From assembly GCA_005879775.1 (NCBI GenBank), contig VBJX01000029.1:1-10268 (forward strand): a stretch of 10,268 nucleotides of DNA. Direction: 5' to 3'. Made by a program: the position numbers and the translations under genes. This DNA is from Chloroflexota bacterium. GTDB lineage: Bacteria > Chloroflexota > Limnocylindria > QHBO01. Position 1 is the first letter of the stretch. Each line of letters starts with the position of its first letter. Below, one piece after another: positions 1-6,844 of this stretch. A model generated the notes under the pieces. That model searched no databases. It saw only the letters and a program-made list of their open reading frames with translations, and was not told the DNA's origin.

Positions 1-21
1 CGCGTGCTGGCCACGATGTAG

Positions 22-1002
22 ATGAGACGGCTGATCGTCTCGGAGTTCGTGACCGTCGACGGAGTGATGGAGGCCCCGGGGTTCGAAGAGCACCGGGATG
101 GAAAGAACGCCTGGGCCCTGCGCCTGCAGACCACCGAGACCCAGCAGTTCATTCGCGACGCGTTCAAGGGCACTGGAGCGCTGCTGCTGGGGCGCACCAC
201 CTACCAGATCTGGGCGGCGTTCTGGCCGACCGCTGACCAGGACGACGAGTTCACCCGGCTCATCACCGCCATGCCCAAGTACGTGGTCTCCAGCACCCTC
301 AAGGAAGCCAGCTGGGGCGGCACCACGATCCTGCGCGGCGATCTCGGGTCTGAGGTGAGCAGGCTCAAACAGCAGGACGGCGGAGACATCGTCGTGACAG
401 GCAGCGCCGATCTGGTGGCCGGGCTCATGGAGCGCGACCTCGTCGACGAGTATCAGCTCCTCCTCTTCCCGGTGATCCTGGGAAGCGGCAAGCATCTCTT
501 CCGCGATGAGATCGACTCCACGCATCTGCGGCTGATGAGCTCACGCACCTTCGGCTCCGGTATCGTCTTCCTCTCCTACGTCCCGGAGCGCGAGCAGCCG
601 ACGAGCGAGTTCGTGGAGGCCTACGCCTGGAGTGAGGAGGCGGTTCGCTCGCTGCACGCCGCCCAGGACACCCAGCGCGTGCTTGCCACCATCCTGTTCA
701 CCGACATCGTCGACTCCACCGGACGCGCCGCCGCCCTCGGCGATCGCCAGTGGCGACAGGTCCTCGACCGCCACGACCAGGTGGCGCGAGCCGAGGTGGG
801 CCGCTGGCACGGCACCTTGGTCAAGACCACCGGTGACGGGATCCTGGCCACCTTCGATGCCCCGACACGAGCGCTGCGCTGCGCGTTCGGCCTGGGCGAC
901 GCGCTCGCCGGCCTGGGCCTGCAGATTCGGGCCGCCATCCAATCGCCGTCCATATCGCGTCCCGGGCTCTGTCGGCGGCCGGCAGCAATGAGGTGGTGGT
1001 GA
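22..1002 (+). CDS. DHFR/RibD_C-like reductase domain fused to class III nucleotide cyclase domain (C-terminus lost to frameshift)
   Basis: Residues 1-190 match the RibD C-terminal/dihydrofolate-reductase-like family: the start MRRLIVSEFVTVDGVME, then ALLLGRTTYQIWAAFWP, MPKYVVSSTL, GGDIVVTGS and LVDEYQLLLFPVILGSGKHLF are family hallmarks. The family suggests a cytoplasmic NADPH-type reductase; the substrate is unknown. After a linker of about 25 residues, residues 218-306 begin a class III adenylate/guanylate cyclase domain: FTDIVDST supplies the metal aspartates (Asp228, and Asp272 of TTGDGILATF), with Lys268 just before. After residue 306 the homology stops and about 20 unrelated residues lead to a stop at 1002; the missing cyclase tail is present in another frame to 1139. 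The protein as read lacks the substrate-binding and transition-state part of the cyclase, so only the reductase domain is likely to work. ATG at 22 directly follows an in-frame TAG and has no clear Shine-Dalgarno; the start is chosen by homology. Confidence 0.85.
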   Translation: MRRLIVSEFVTVDGVMEAPGFEEHRDGKNAWALRLQTTETQQFIRDAFKGTGALLLGRTTYQIWAAFWPTADQDDEFTRLITAMPKYVVSSTLKEASWGGTTILRGDLGSEVSRLKQQDGGDIVVTGSADLVAGLMERDLVDEYQLLLFPVILGSGKHLFRDEIDSTHLRLMSSRTFGSGIVFLSYVPEREQPTSEFVEAYAWSEEAVRSLHAAQDTQRVLATILFTDIVDSTGRAAALGDRQWRQVLDRHDQVARAEVGRWHGTLVKTTGDGILATFDAPTRALRCAFGLGDALAGLGLQIRAAIQSPSISRPGLCRRPAAMRWW

Positions 1003-1139
1003 CCAGGACGGTGCGGGACCTGGCGACGGGCACGGACCTCGCCTTCAGCCCGCTCGGCACGGTCGGGCTGCGAGGCGTCCCCGGACAATGGGAGCTCTTC
1101 AAGGCTTCCCTCCAGGAATCGGCACAGCCGGGCGGGTAA
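942..1139 (+). pseudogene. Out-of-frame C-terminal remnant of the class III cyclase domain
   Basis: From 942 the frame two bases downstream of the upstream reading frame encodes 65 residues beginning IAVHIASRALSAAGSNEVVV and running through TVRDLATGTDLAF and GVPGQWELFKA to TAA at 1137-1139. This is the standard ending of the cyclase domain found in actinobacterial-type proteins (…GIAVHIAARV…VVVSRTVRDL…LKGVPGEWRLF). In intact relatives roughly 13 residues, HTGE… to …DDVGG, separate the last in-frame residues (IRAAIH) from IAVHIA. Here those residues are missing at 941/942, consistent with a deletion of about 40 bases (length congruent to 1 mod 3). The lost piece includes the usual substrate-contact aspartate of DVGGIAVH. 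It has no start of its own and is not expected to be translated separately. It may be a real mutation or an assembly error. Confidence 0.75.
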
Positions 1140-1154
1140 CCGGCTCGGCTTACC
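1135..1154. terminator. Hairpin spanning both convergent stop codons
   Basis: GGTAA (1135-1139) pairs with TTACC (1150-1154), and CCG (1140-1142) pairs with CGG (1146-1148), leaving a GCT triloop and one bulged C at 1149. The plus-strand TAA (1137-1139) and the minus-strand TAA (1152-1150) sit in opposite arms of the stem. There is no T-tract on either side, so a bidirectional intrinsic terminator is only a possibility; the symmetry may partly result from two TAA codons facing each other. Confidence 0.3.
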
Positions 1155-4100
1155 TCGAAAGGGCCGCGGCCAGCTTGCGGCGGGAGACCGCGGCGGCCGA
1201 CGGTCGGGATCGCGCTGGGACCAGGTCGAAGTCGGCCCCGGTGGCGCGCAGGATCTTGGCGTTGATCCGCCGATCGACCTCGCGGAGGCCCCGCGCCAGG
1301 TCCCGCACCTTGCCCGCCTGCCAGCGGGCGGCAAAGGCATCGAGCGTGTCCTGGTACGTGGTGCCCACCGCGGTGATCGGCGGGGTGCTGGAACGTGGGT
1401 GGGCGAAGATGTCCATGAAGACCGAGGAGTTCGGGTCGTGCACCAGCGCCGATGAGCGCAGCGCGCTGTGGGTCGACGGGATGTTGCGCAGTCCGTTGGC
1501 CAGCTTGGCGAGCGCGTCGTCGTCGGTGGTCAGGTACTTGACCACCTCCCAGGCCTCGTCGCGGTGCTCGGCCCCGGCGCGGATGCCAACGATCGTGCCG
1601 CTGATGAAGCCTGAGCCGTAGAGCTCCGGATGACCGTCCTGGACGGGCATTGGGGCGGCCGCGGCCCGGGTCGTGGATCCGTCCGTCTCCCGGAACGCGA
1701 GGCGCCACTCGCCGTCCAGGCACATGGCCAGCCGGCCGGCCTCGAAGGCATTGCCCCGCGAGAATTCCTCGCCGACCTCCTGCTGGAAGCGGACGAGGCG
1801 CTCATACCCGTACCAGTCGATCAGCTCCTTCTGCCAGCGGAACATGCGCGCCCAGGCGGGATCGCTGCCGACCACGGAGCCGCCGTCCTCGTCGAACCAT
1901 CGGGCTCCGAACTGGTGTCCCAGGATGGCCACGATGTTCTCGTAGAAGGCGAACATCGGGTTGAAGCCGACGATGGCCAATGACCCGTCGGGCCGGCGTC
2001 GGGTGAGACGCTTGGCGTAGGCGGTCAGCTCGGACATGGTCCGCGGTGGGCCGGACAGACCCTCGGCGGCGAACATGTCCAGGTCGTAGTAGAGGCCGTA
2101 GGCATCGGCCAGCATGGGAAGCGCCCAGCGCTTGCCGCCGAAGCGGGTGTAGGCGCGCGTCGCCTCCGGGAAGATGCCCGGGTCGATTCCGTCACGCTCG
2201 AGGTACGGCTGCAGGTCGACCAGCCCGGCTGCTGAGGCGTAGGTCCCGAAGTTCCCCGACTCGAACGAGCTGACGACGTCGGGACCGGTCCCTTCGCGCA
2301 GCGCGGCAATGATCCGATCGTCGTGCATCCCGCCGACCACCTCGACCTTGATCTCCGGCTTGCGCTCCTCCAGGTCGGCAAGGACACCGTTGATCGCCGC
2401 CAGCTCCTGGCCCCAGTGGCCGATCCAGACGGTGACCCCGGTGTGGCCGAGCAGGTAGGTGCTCGCCTGGCGGGCATCGAGCGGTCGCGAGAAGAGGTAT
2501 CCCTGGGCCCGATCGCAGCCAGCGGCGATCAGCCGTCGCGACTGGTCGTCGAACTCGACCCCCTCGGCGACGGTCCGCAGCTTCAGGCTGTGCGCGAGCC
2601 GGATGATCGCCCGGACCAGGCGCGCCTCGTCGGGGCCGGCGGTGATGTCCTGGACGAATCGGCGGTCGATCTTGACCTCGTCGATCGGGAAGCGGCCGAT
2701 GGAGCCGAGCGAGGAATAGCCGGTCCCGAAATCGTCGAGGGCGAGCCGAATCCCCATCCCGCTCAGCTGCTGGAGGCGTCGTCCGACATCCTCGTCCCCC
2801 AGGGTCATGACGCTCTCGGTGATCTCGAGGGTCAGGAGCTGCGGCGCAAGGTGGCTCTCCTCGAGCGCCAGGCTGACGCCCGCCACGTAGCCGGCATCCT
2901 GCAGCTGGACCCCCGACACGTTCACGCTGAGCCCGATCGGCCGTTCCGGACGCCCCTCCTGCCAGGCCGCGGCCTGCCGGCACGCCTCGCGGATCACGAA
3001 CGCGCCGATCGGGATGATCAGGCCGCTCCGCTCGGCGAGAGGCACGAAGTCGGCCGGCGGGAGCAGGCCGCGCTCCGGATGCGCCCACCGGACGAGCGCC
3101 TCCATGCCGGTCACCTCCCCGGAGGGCAGGTTCACGATCGGCTGGTAATGGACGACCATCTCGCCGCGCTCGATCGCCCCGCGCAGGTCGGCGCCCAGCC
3201 GCAGGCGCTCATTGCTGGCCCGGTGCATCGAGCTCAGGAAGGATCGGTACTGGCCCTTGCCGGCATCCTTGGCGGCGTACATGGCCGTATCGGCGGCGCG
3301 CAGCAGGTCGCTCGAGGTGGCCAGCTCCTCGGAGCTCAGGGCGATGCCGACGCTGGCGCCCATCAGGAGGGAGCGATCGCCGAGGTCGAATGGCTGCTCG
3401 AACTGGGCGAGGATCCTGGTCGCGACGCCGGCAGCCTGGGTCTCGTCAACATCTTCGAGAAGGACCGCGAACTCGTCTCCCCCGAGCCTGGCCGCGCTGT
3501 CGCCGGGGCGGATGGCGCGCAGCAGGCGCGCGGCGACGTCGCGGATCACGATGTCGCCGGCCCCGTGCCCGAGCGAGTCGTTGACGGTCTTGAAATCGTC
3601 CAGATCGAGGAAGAGGACGCCGATCGCCTTGGCATGACGGCGGCGGCGCTCGAGGGCGTGGTCAAGCCGGTCGATACACAGCGCACGGTTCGGCAGGCCG
3701 GTCAGCGGGTCGTGCAGCGCCTGTGCGATGAGCTGCGACTCGAGTTCCTTCCAGCCGCTGATGTCGTGCATGGTGAGCACGAGGCCGTCCTGGCCCTCTT
3801 CGACGACCGAGGTGGCGACCGCGTCGACCGTCAGCAGGTGGCCGTCCCGCTGCCGGATCTGGCCTTCGACATGAGCGCGGCCCGCGGGGCGCAGCTCGCG
3901 CAGCTGCTCGAGCGCGCCGGTCCCCTCCGAAATCAGGAGCAGGTTGTCGATGGAGGTGCCGAGAAGCTCATCGCGGTCATAGCCCAGGGCACGCTCCACC
4001 GAGCTCGACTGGTAGCGAATCGAGCCCTGCTGATCGACCACCACGATGAAGTCGGAGATGTTGTGCAGCAGCGTCTCATGGCGGTCATGGAGCTCCTGTT

Positions 4101-4332
4101 CGCGCAGCGCGTTGTAATGCGCGACGCGGCCGGTGACGTACCAGGTGATGCCGGGGACGAGGACCAGGAGCACGACCAGGCGACCGCCGATGGCCTCCAC
4201 CCGCTCTCCCTCAAGCCAAGTGAGGGCCAGATCGAGACCGACCACGGCCGCGGCAGCGGCGAGCACGGCGACCGTCCGCCCGGGCCTGAGCGGACGCATG
4301 CGGCGGCGGAGGCGATCGATCGTGTCGCGCAC
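1150..4332 (-). CDS. Membrane PAS-GGDEF-EAL c-di-GMP regulator with C-terminal family 1 solute-binding-protein domain
   Basis: A 1060-residue protein expected to make and/or degrade cyclic di-GMP at the inner membrane. Order: basic N-terminus; membrane helices about 20-40 and 51-67; PAS about 84-195 (FIVVVDQQGSIRYQSSS, ALGYDRDELLG); GGDEF domain about 205-365 with GGDEF at 284-288 and the inhibitory-site motif RPGD at 275-278; EAL domain about 378-628 with E411-A-L, N471, E506, D533-D534 (DDFGTG), K554, E590 and Q610, so both enzymatic sites look competent. From about 633 (VTVWIGHW) to about 1028 follows a family 1 ABC sugar-binding-protein fold (GPDVVSSFESG, AGLVDLQPYL, RWALPMLADAYGLYYD, GEWRLAF, DEAWEVVKYL) with no signal peptide and no intervening membrane helix, hence predicted cytoplasmic. 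The tail is Arg-rich. GTG at 4332 is the first start after an in-frame TAG; no strong Shine-Dalgarno is seen. A gene fusion or assembly join cannot be excluded. Confidence 0.93.
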   Translation of the reverse strand: MRDTIDRLRRRMRPLRPGRTVAVLAAAAAVVGLDLALTWLEGERVEAIGGRLVVLLVLVPGITWYVTGRVAHYNALREQELHDRHETLLHNISDFIVVVDQQGSIRYQSSSVERALGYDRDELLGTSIDNLLLISEGTGALEQLRELRPAGRAHVEGQIRQRDGHLLTVDAVATSVVEEGQDGLVLTMHDISGWKELESQLIAQALHDPLTGLPNRALCIDRLDHALERRRRHAKAIGVLFLDLDDFKTVNDSLGHGAGDIVIRDVAARLLRAIRPGDSAARLGGDEFAVLLEDVDETQAAGVATRILAQFEQPFDLGDRSLLMGASVGIALSSEELATSSDLLRAADTAMYAAKDAGKGQYRSFLSSMHRASNERLRLGADLRGAIERGEMVVHYQPIVNLPSGEVTGMEALVRWAHPERGLLPPADFVPLAERSGLIIPIGAFVIREACRQAAAWQEGRPERPIGLSVNVSGVQLQDAGYVAGVSLALEESHLAPQLLTLEITESVMTLGDEDVGRRLQQLSGMGIRLALDDFGTGYSSLGSIGRFPIDEVKIDRRFVQDITAGPDEARLVRAIIRLAHSLKLRTVAEGVEFDDQSRRLIAAGCDRAQGYLFSRPLDARQASTYLLGHTGVTVWIGHWGQELAAINGVLADLEERKPEIKVEVVGGMHDDRIIAALREGTGPDVVSSFESGNFGTYASAAGLVDLQPYLERDGIDPGIFPEATRAYTRFGGKRWALPMLADAYGLYYDLDMFAAEGLSGPPRTMSELTAYAKRLTRRRPDGSLAIVGFNPMFAFYENIVAILGHQFGARWFDEDGGSVVGSDPAWARMFRWQKELIDWYGYERLVRFQQEVGEEFSRGNAFEAGRLAMCLDGEWRLAFRETDGSTTRAAAAPMPVQDGHPELYGSGFISGTIVGIRAGAEHRDEAWEVVKYLTTDDDALAKLANGLRNIPSTHSALRSSALVHDPNSSVFMDIFAHPRSSTPPITAVGTTYQDTLDAFAARWQAGKVRDLARGLREVDRRINAKILRATGADFDLVPARSRPSAAAVSRRKLAAALSR

Positions 4333-4344
4333 GCCCTGAGGCTA

Positions 4345-4363
4345 GGGATCGTGACGTGATCCC
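4345..4363. promoter_or_regulatory. Inverted repeat upstream of the c-di-GMP gene
   Basis: GGGATC (4345-4350) and GATCCC (4358-4363) form a perfect 6-base inverted repeat with a 7-base spacer, centred about 20 bases upstream of the GTG at 4332. It could be an operator for the c-di-GMP gene, or a weak hairpin ending the macro-domain operon that stops at 4403. It has no T-tract and no convincing promoter boxes next to it, so its role is undetermined. Confidence 0.35.
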
Positions 4364-4366
4364 CAT

Positions 4367-4381
4367 ATGGTCCAATGGTCC
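4367..4381. repeat. Tandem direct repeat ATGGTCC, 8-base period
   Basis: ATGGTCC occurs at 4367-4373 and again at 4375-4381, one base apart, and the first copy overlaps the palindrome CCATATGG (4363-4370). Together with the adjacent inverted repeat this fills the only non-coding gap of notable size (4333-4402). On the minus strand a TTGGAC-like box lies here, but no good -10 box is found at the right distance. It may be a binding site for a regulator; chance is possible for repeats this short. Confidence 0.3.
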
Positions 4382-4402
4382 CCTCGACTCCGCTTCCCGC
4401 GA

Positions 4403-4963
4403 CTAGCCGCGTGCCTCGCCTCGCAGCTCGCTGAGGGCGTCCCTGAAGGCCGGGTAGCTCGCGTCGCGGAGCACGAAGCGGACGATCCTCAGCCGGCTCG
4501 GGCCACGGAGGTGGTCACGCACGGTGGCGAGCGCCACGCGGGCTCCGGCCTCCATCGGGTAGCCATAGATGCCAAGGCTGATCGCCGGGAAGGCAATCGA
4601 CGCCGCTCCGAGCTCGTCGGCCAGGCGCAGGGAGGACCGGTACGCCGACGCCAGCAGCTCCGGCTCGCCATGCGCTCCGCCCCGCCAGATGGGGCCAACC
4701 GCGTGGATGACCCACCGCGCCTCGAGCGCATGTCCCGCGGTCGCCACCGCCGAACCGGTCGGCGTCCCGTCGGGATGATCTCGGCGGAGCTCGTCGAGGA
4801 GGCCCGGGCCGGCCGCGGCGTGGATTGCACCGTCGACGCCGCCACCACCGCGCAGCGCGCTGTTGGCCGCGTTGGCGATGGCGTCGACTCGCTCCCGCGT
4901 GATGTCGCCGATCGTGAGCTCGATGCGGCAGCCAGCGACCTGCCAGGCATCGGCCTCATCCAT
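4403..4963 (-). CDS. Macro-domain protein, O-acetyl-ADP-ribose deacetylase/ADP-ribosyl hydrolase type
   Basis: A 186-residue single-domain cytoplasmic protein of the macro-domain family, which binds ADP-ribose and, in the MacroD/YmdB branch, hydrolyses O-acetyl-ADP-ribose or mono-ADP-ribosyl-protein bonds. Seen in order: GDIT (19-22), VDAIANAANSALRGGGGVDGAIH (about 26-48, the catalytic Asn/Asp loop of the MacroD branch), a HAVGP strand (87-91), and the phosphate-binding loop FPAISLGIYGYP (about 124-135). Length fits the family, about 170-190. The frame is open back to 5170, but the extra 69 residues are Arg/Gly/Pro-rich and overlap the membrane-protein gene in another frame. ATG at 4963 is preferred because the domain begins about 10 residues later and it lies 5 bases after the preceding stop. 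It is last in the operon and is followed by 70 non-coding bases. Confidence 0.92.
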   Translation of the reverse strand: MDEADAWQVAGCRIELTIGDITRERVDAIANAANSALRGGGGVDGAIHAAAGPGLLDELRRDHPDGTPTGSAVATAGHALEARWVIHAVGPIWRGGAHGEPELLASAYRSSLRLADELGAASIAFPAISLGIYGYPMEAGARVALATVRDHLRGPSRLRIVRFVLRDASYPAFRDALSELRGEARG

Positions 4964-4968
4964 GCCAG

Positions 4969-5172
4969 CTATGGCTCGCGGCGACGCCCCAGCAGATGCG
5001 CCGAGATGCTCAGCACCGCGACGGCCAGGATGGCCAGCAGGATCTGCCCGCCGCCGCCCGTCGCGAACACGAACGGAGCGTAGAGGAGCCATCCCGAGAA
5101 CAGGAGGAAGGCCCCGATGAGGAGTGCTGCCACCCATAGGACCGTGGCGAGCACCGAGCGGACGGTCCACAC
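4969..5172 (-). CDS. Small two-helix membrane protein, function unknown
   Basis: A 67-residue protein with hydrophobic stretches at about 7-31 (VLATVLWVAALLIGAFLLF) and 44-61 (ILLAILAVAVLSISAHLL), joined by a Gly-rich turn (TGGGGQ) and ending in the basic tail GRRREP. This predicts an integral membrane hairpin with the C-terminus in the cytoplasm. It matches no family I can name. Reality as a gene is supported by its position: 11 bases after the previous stop, 5 bases before the macro-domain ATG, and a GTG start preceded by AGGA. It may be a membrane anchor or an accessory of its neighbours; nothing in the sequence decides this. Confidence 0.75.
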   Translation of the reverse strand: MWTVRSVLATVLWVAALLIGAFLLFSGWLLYAPFVFATGGGGQILLAILAVAVLSISAHLLGRRREP

Positions 5173-5181
5173 GGTGAGAAG

Positions 5182-5185
5182 TCCT
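5182..5185 (-). promoter_or_regulatory. Shine-Dalgarno for the two-helix membrane protein
   Basis: AGGA on the minus strand, 9 bases before the GTG at 5172, overlaps the TAG stop of the upstream gene (5186-5184). It supports the GTG start and translational coupling. Confidence 0.5.
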
Positions 5186-5504
5186 AGCGGCGCCAGTCGG
5201 TCGAGAACGGCGTCACGCCAAGGGCGCGATGGATCTCCTGGCGATAGCGGACCCCAGACGGATGCCGTTCGAGCCAGCGCAGGTAATCGGGATCACGGTC
5301 TGCCAGCTCGGCGATGGTGAAGCCGGCGTAGTGCCCGAAATCGAGGCGGGTCGGGTCGAAGCTGGTGGCTTGCGGAGCGTCCTGACCGGGACCAACCGGC
5401 TCGCTGCTGCCCGGGGTGATCTCGATCGGTTGGCGGTCGTCCGCGCGCTCTTCCACTGTAGAACGATCGTACGCCCGGACGGGCTGGCCCGCAACGCGAA
5501 TCAC
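5184..5504 (-). CDS. Small DUF3820/ExoX C-terminal-like domain protein
   Basis: A 106-residue soluble protein. Residues 1-50 are polar and low complexity (VEERADD, TPGSSEPVGPGQDAPQ), probably disordered. Residues 54-86 carry LDFGHYAGFTIAELADRDPDYLRWL, which resembles the short module LxFGKYKGxTIxEIxxxDPxYLxWL of DUF3820 and of the ExoX exonuclease C-terminus. No nuclease domain is attached, so catalysis is not implied; nucleic-acid or protein binding is possible. The frame is open far upstream to 6290, but that part is antisense-like overlap with the glycosyltransferase. GTG at 5504 is chosen because it forms a GTGA 4-base overlap with the glycosyltransferase stop (5503-5501), typical of translational coupling. 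There is an 11-base gap to the next gene. Confidence 0.78.
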   Translation of the reverse strand: MIRVAGQPVRAYDRSTVEERADDRQPIEITPGSSEPVGPGQDAPQATSFDPTRLDFGHYAGFTIAELADRDPDYLRWLERHPSGVRYRQEIHRALGVTPFSTDWRR

Positions 5505-6844
5505 GCACGATGATGGGACCGATGTACTGGCTGATCCCCGATGCGGCCGGTCTGGACAAACGTGCTGGTGGCAGGCCCGAAGCCGATCCGCAGGAGCGCA
5601 GCGGGCACCACCACGAGCCAGTGCGAGAGGAAGAGCGCTCCGCGAGCCGCCTGCCACGCCAGGACCGATCCCCGCACCCCAGTCCCCGCCAGGCCGGCGG
5701 CGGCCAGCAGGAAGCTGCCGGCCCCGTAGACCACGAAGAGTGATGCGGGGACCGTCCAATCCGGCGTCCGGGTCAGGAGGGCGGTCGCCAGGCTGGCGAG
5801 GATGGCCGCCACGAAGAGCGGCGCGATGACGAACTCGCCACAGAAGGCGAGGAAGTCGAGCTTGCGGGCGAGCGGAACGCCGGGGGCAGCGAGGAGTCCG
5901 GGGCCACGTTCCATCAGGCGGCGAAGGCTTCCTTCTGCCCAACGAAGCCGCTGCACCCACAGCGCGCGCAGCGATTCCACTGCCTCCTCGGTCACGATCG
6001 CCTCGGGGGCCAGTCCGATCCGCTCTCCGGCGGCCACCAGCCTCGTCGAGAGCTCGAGGTCCTCGGTCAGCGCCCCCGGGTTCCAGCCCCCAACCCGATC
6101 GAGGACCTCCCGTCGCAGGAACATGCCGTTGCCGCGCAGCTCGGCAGTGCCATCGGTCGCCCGTCTCCCGCACTGGCTGGCCATGTCCATCAGCTGTTCG
6201 GCATCCTGGGCAGCGGGGAGCCACCCGGCGGCGGCATTTCGCTCGCGGCGCTGGGCCTGGATCGCAGCGGCGGCCGGGTCCCGATTCCATGCCCGCAGCA
6301 CGTCTTCCAGGAAGCCCGGCGCCACCCGCGCATCGGCGTCCACGACCCCGACGATCGAACCCCGAACCAGCGGCTGGGCGAAGGCCAGCACCGCACCCTT
6401 GGTATGCGGGCCGCCGGCAGCTTCGCGGCGCGCGACCCGCAGGCGATCGCCGTGTCCGGCGGCTGCCGCCAGCTCGCCGGTTCGATCATCGGATCCGTCG
6501 TCGACGATCAGGACGTCGTAGCGCAGCCCATCGGCGTCGGCGTAGGCCTGATCGTCCAGGTCGCCGACCACCCCTGCGATGACGCTGGCCTCGTTGCGCG
6601 CCGGCACGACCACCGTGATCCAGGGCCGTTCGGCACCCGGTTCGACCGAGGGAGTGCTGGCCTCGGCGGCGGCATGGGCCGCCCGCATCACCTGCCAGCC
6701 GCGCCACGCCAGGTACGCGACGTACACGATCGAGAGGGCGATCGCGGCCTGCAGCAGCCTGGCGGCCGTCTCGAACGAGATCGCCAGCCACGCGATCAAG
6801 GCCGATACGAGGAGGACCCCGATGGAGGTGAGCCTACTGGCCAT
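5501..6844 (-). CDS. Membrane processive family 2 glycosyltransferase
   Basis: A 447-residue inner-membrane GT2 enzyme of the cellulose/hyaluronan-synthase-like group, expected to transfer sugars from nucleotide-sugar donors to a growing glycan or lipid acceptor. Numbered from the ATG at 6844: helices at about 7-24 and 31-48; catalytic domain about 74-310 with WITVVVPARNE, DDG (115-117), the metal-binding DAD (169-171), TED (260-262, likely catalytic base) and Q298-R-L-R-W302 (the QxxRW motif of processive enzymes); then hydrophobic segments at about 331-357, 365-388 and 402-421. All key residues are present. The frame is open to 6910, but ATG at 6844 is preferred: it overlaps the MFS stop by 11 bases, and the extension is non-conserved-looking and low complexity. 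No PilZ domain is present, so direct c-di-GMP control is not indicated. The sugar is unknown. Confidence 0.92.
   Translation of the reverse strand: MASRLTSIGVLLVSALIAWLAISFETAARLLQAAIALSIVYVAYLAWRGWQVMRAAHAAAEASTPSVEPGAERPWITVVVPARNEASVIAGVVGDLDDQAYADADGLRYDVLIVDDGSDDRTGELAAAAGHGDRLRVARREAAGGPHTKGAVLAFAQPLVRGSIVGVVDADARVAPGFLEDVLRAWNRDPAAAAIQAQRRERNAAAGWLPAAQDAEQLMDMASQCGRRATDGTAELRGNGMFLRREVLDRVGGWNPGALTEDLELSTRLVAAGERIGLAPEAIVTEEAVESLRALWVQRLRWAEGSLRRLMERGPGLLAAPGVPLARKLDFLAFCGEFVIAPLFVAAILASLATALLTRTPDWTVPASLFVVYGAGSFLLAAAGLAGTGVRGSVLAWQAARGALFLSHWLVVVPAALLRIGFGPATSTFVQTGRIGDQPVHRSHHRA

Noticed and set aside
621..1723. Minus-strand open frames across the cyclase tail and the end of the c-di-GMP gene
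   Set aside because: They cross two real genes in wrong frames, are Arg/Pro/Ala-rich and carry no family signature.
2323..4359. 678-residue plus-strand open frame
   Set aside because: It lies wholly antisense to the PAS-GGDEF-EAL part of the c-di-GMP gene, has no recognisable domain, and is the long open frame expected opposite GC-rich coding DNA.
4964..5170. N-terminal extension of the macro-domain gene up to 5170
   Set aside because: The extra 69 residues are Arg/Gly/Pro-rich, precede the conserved domain, and overlap the two-helix membrane protein, which fits the operon spacing.
5505..6290. Upstream extension of the DUF3820-like gene to 6290
   Set aside because: It overlaps the glycosyltransferase in another frame and is low complexity; the GTGA overlap gives a natural start at 5504.
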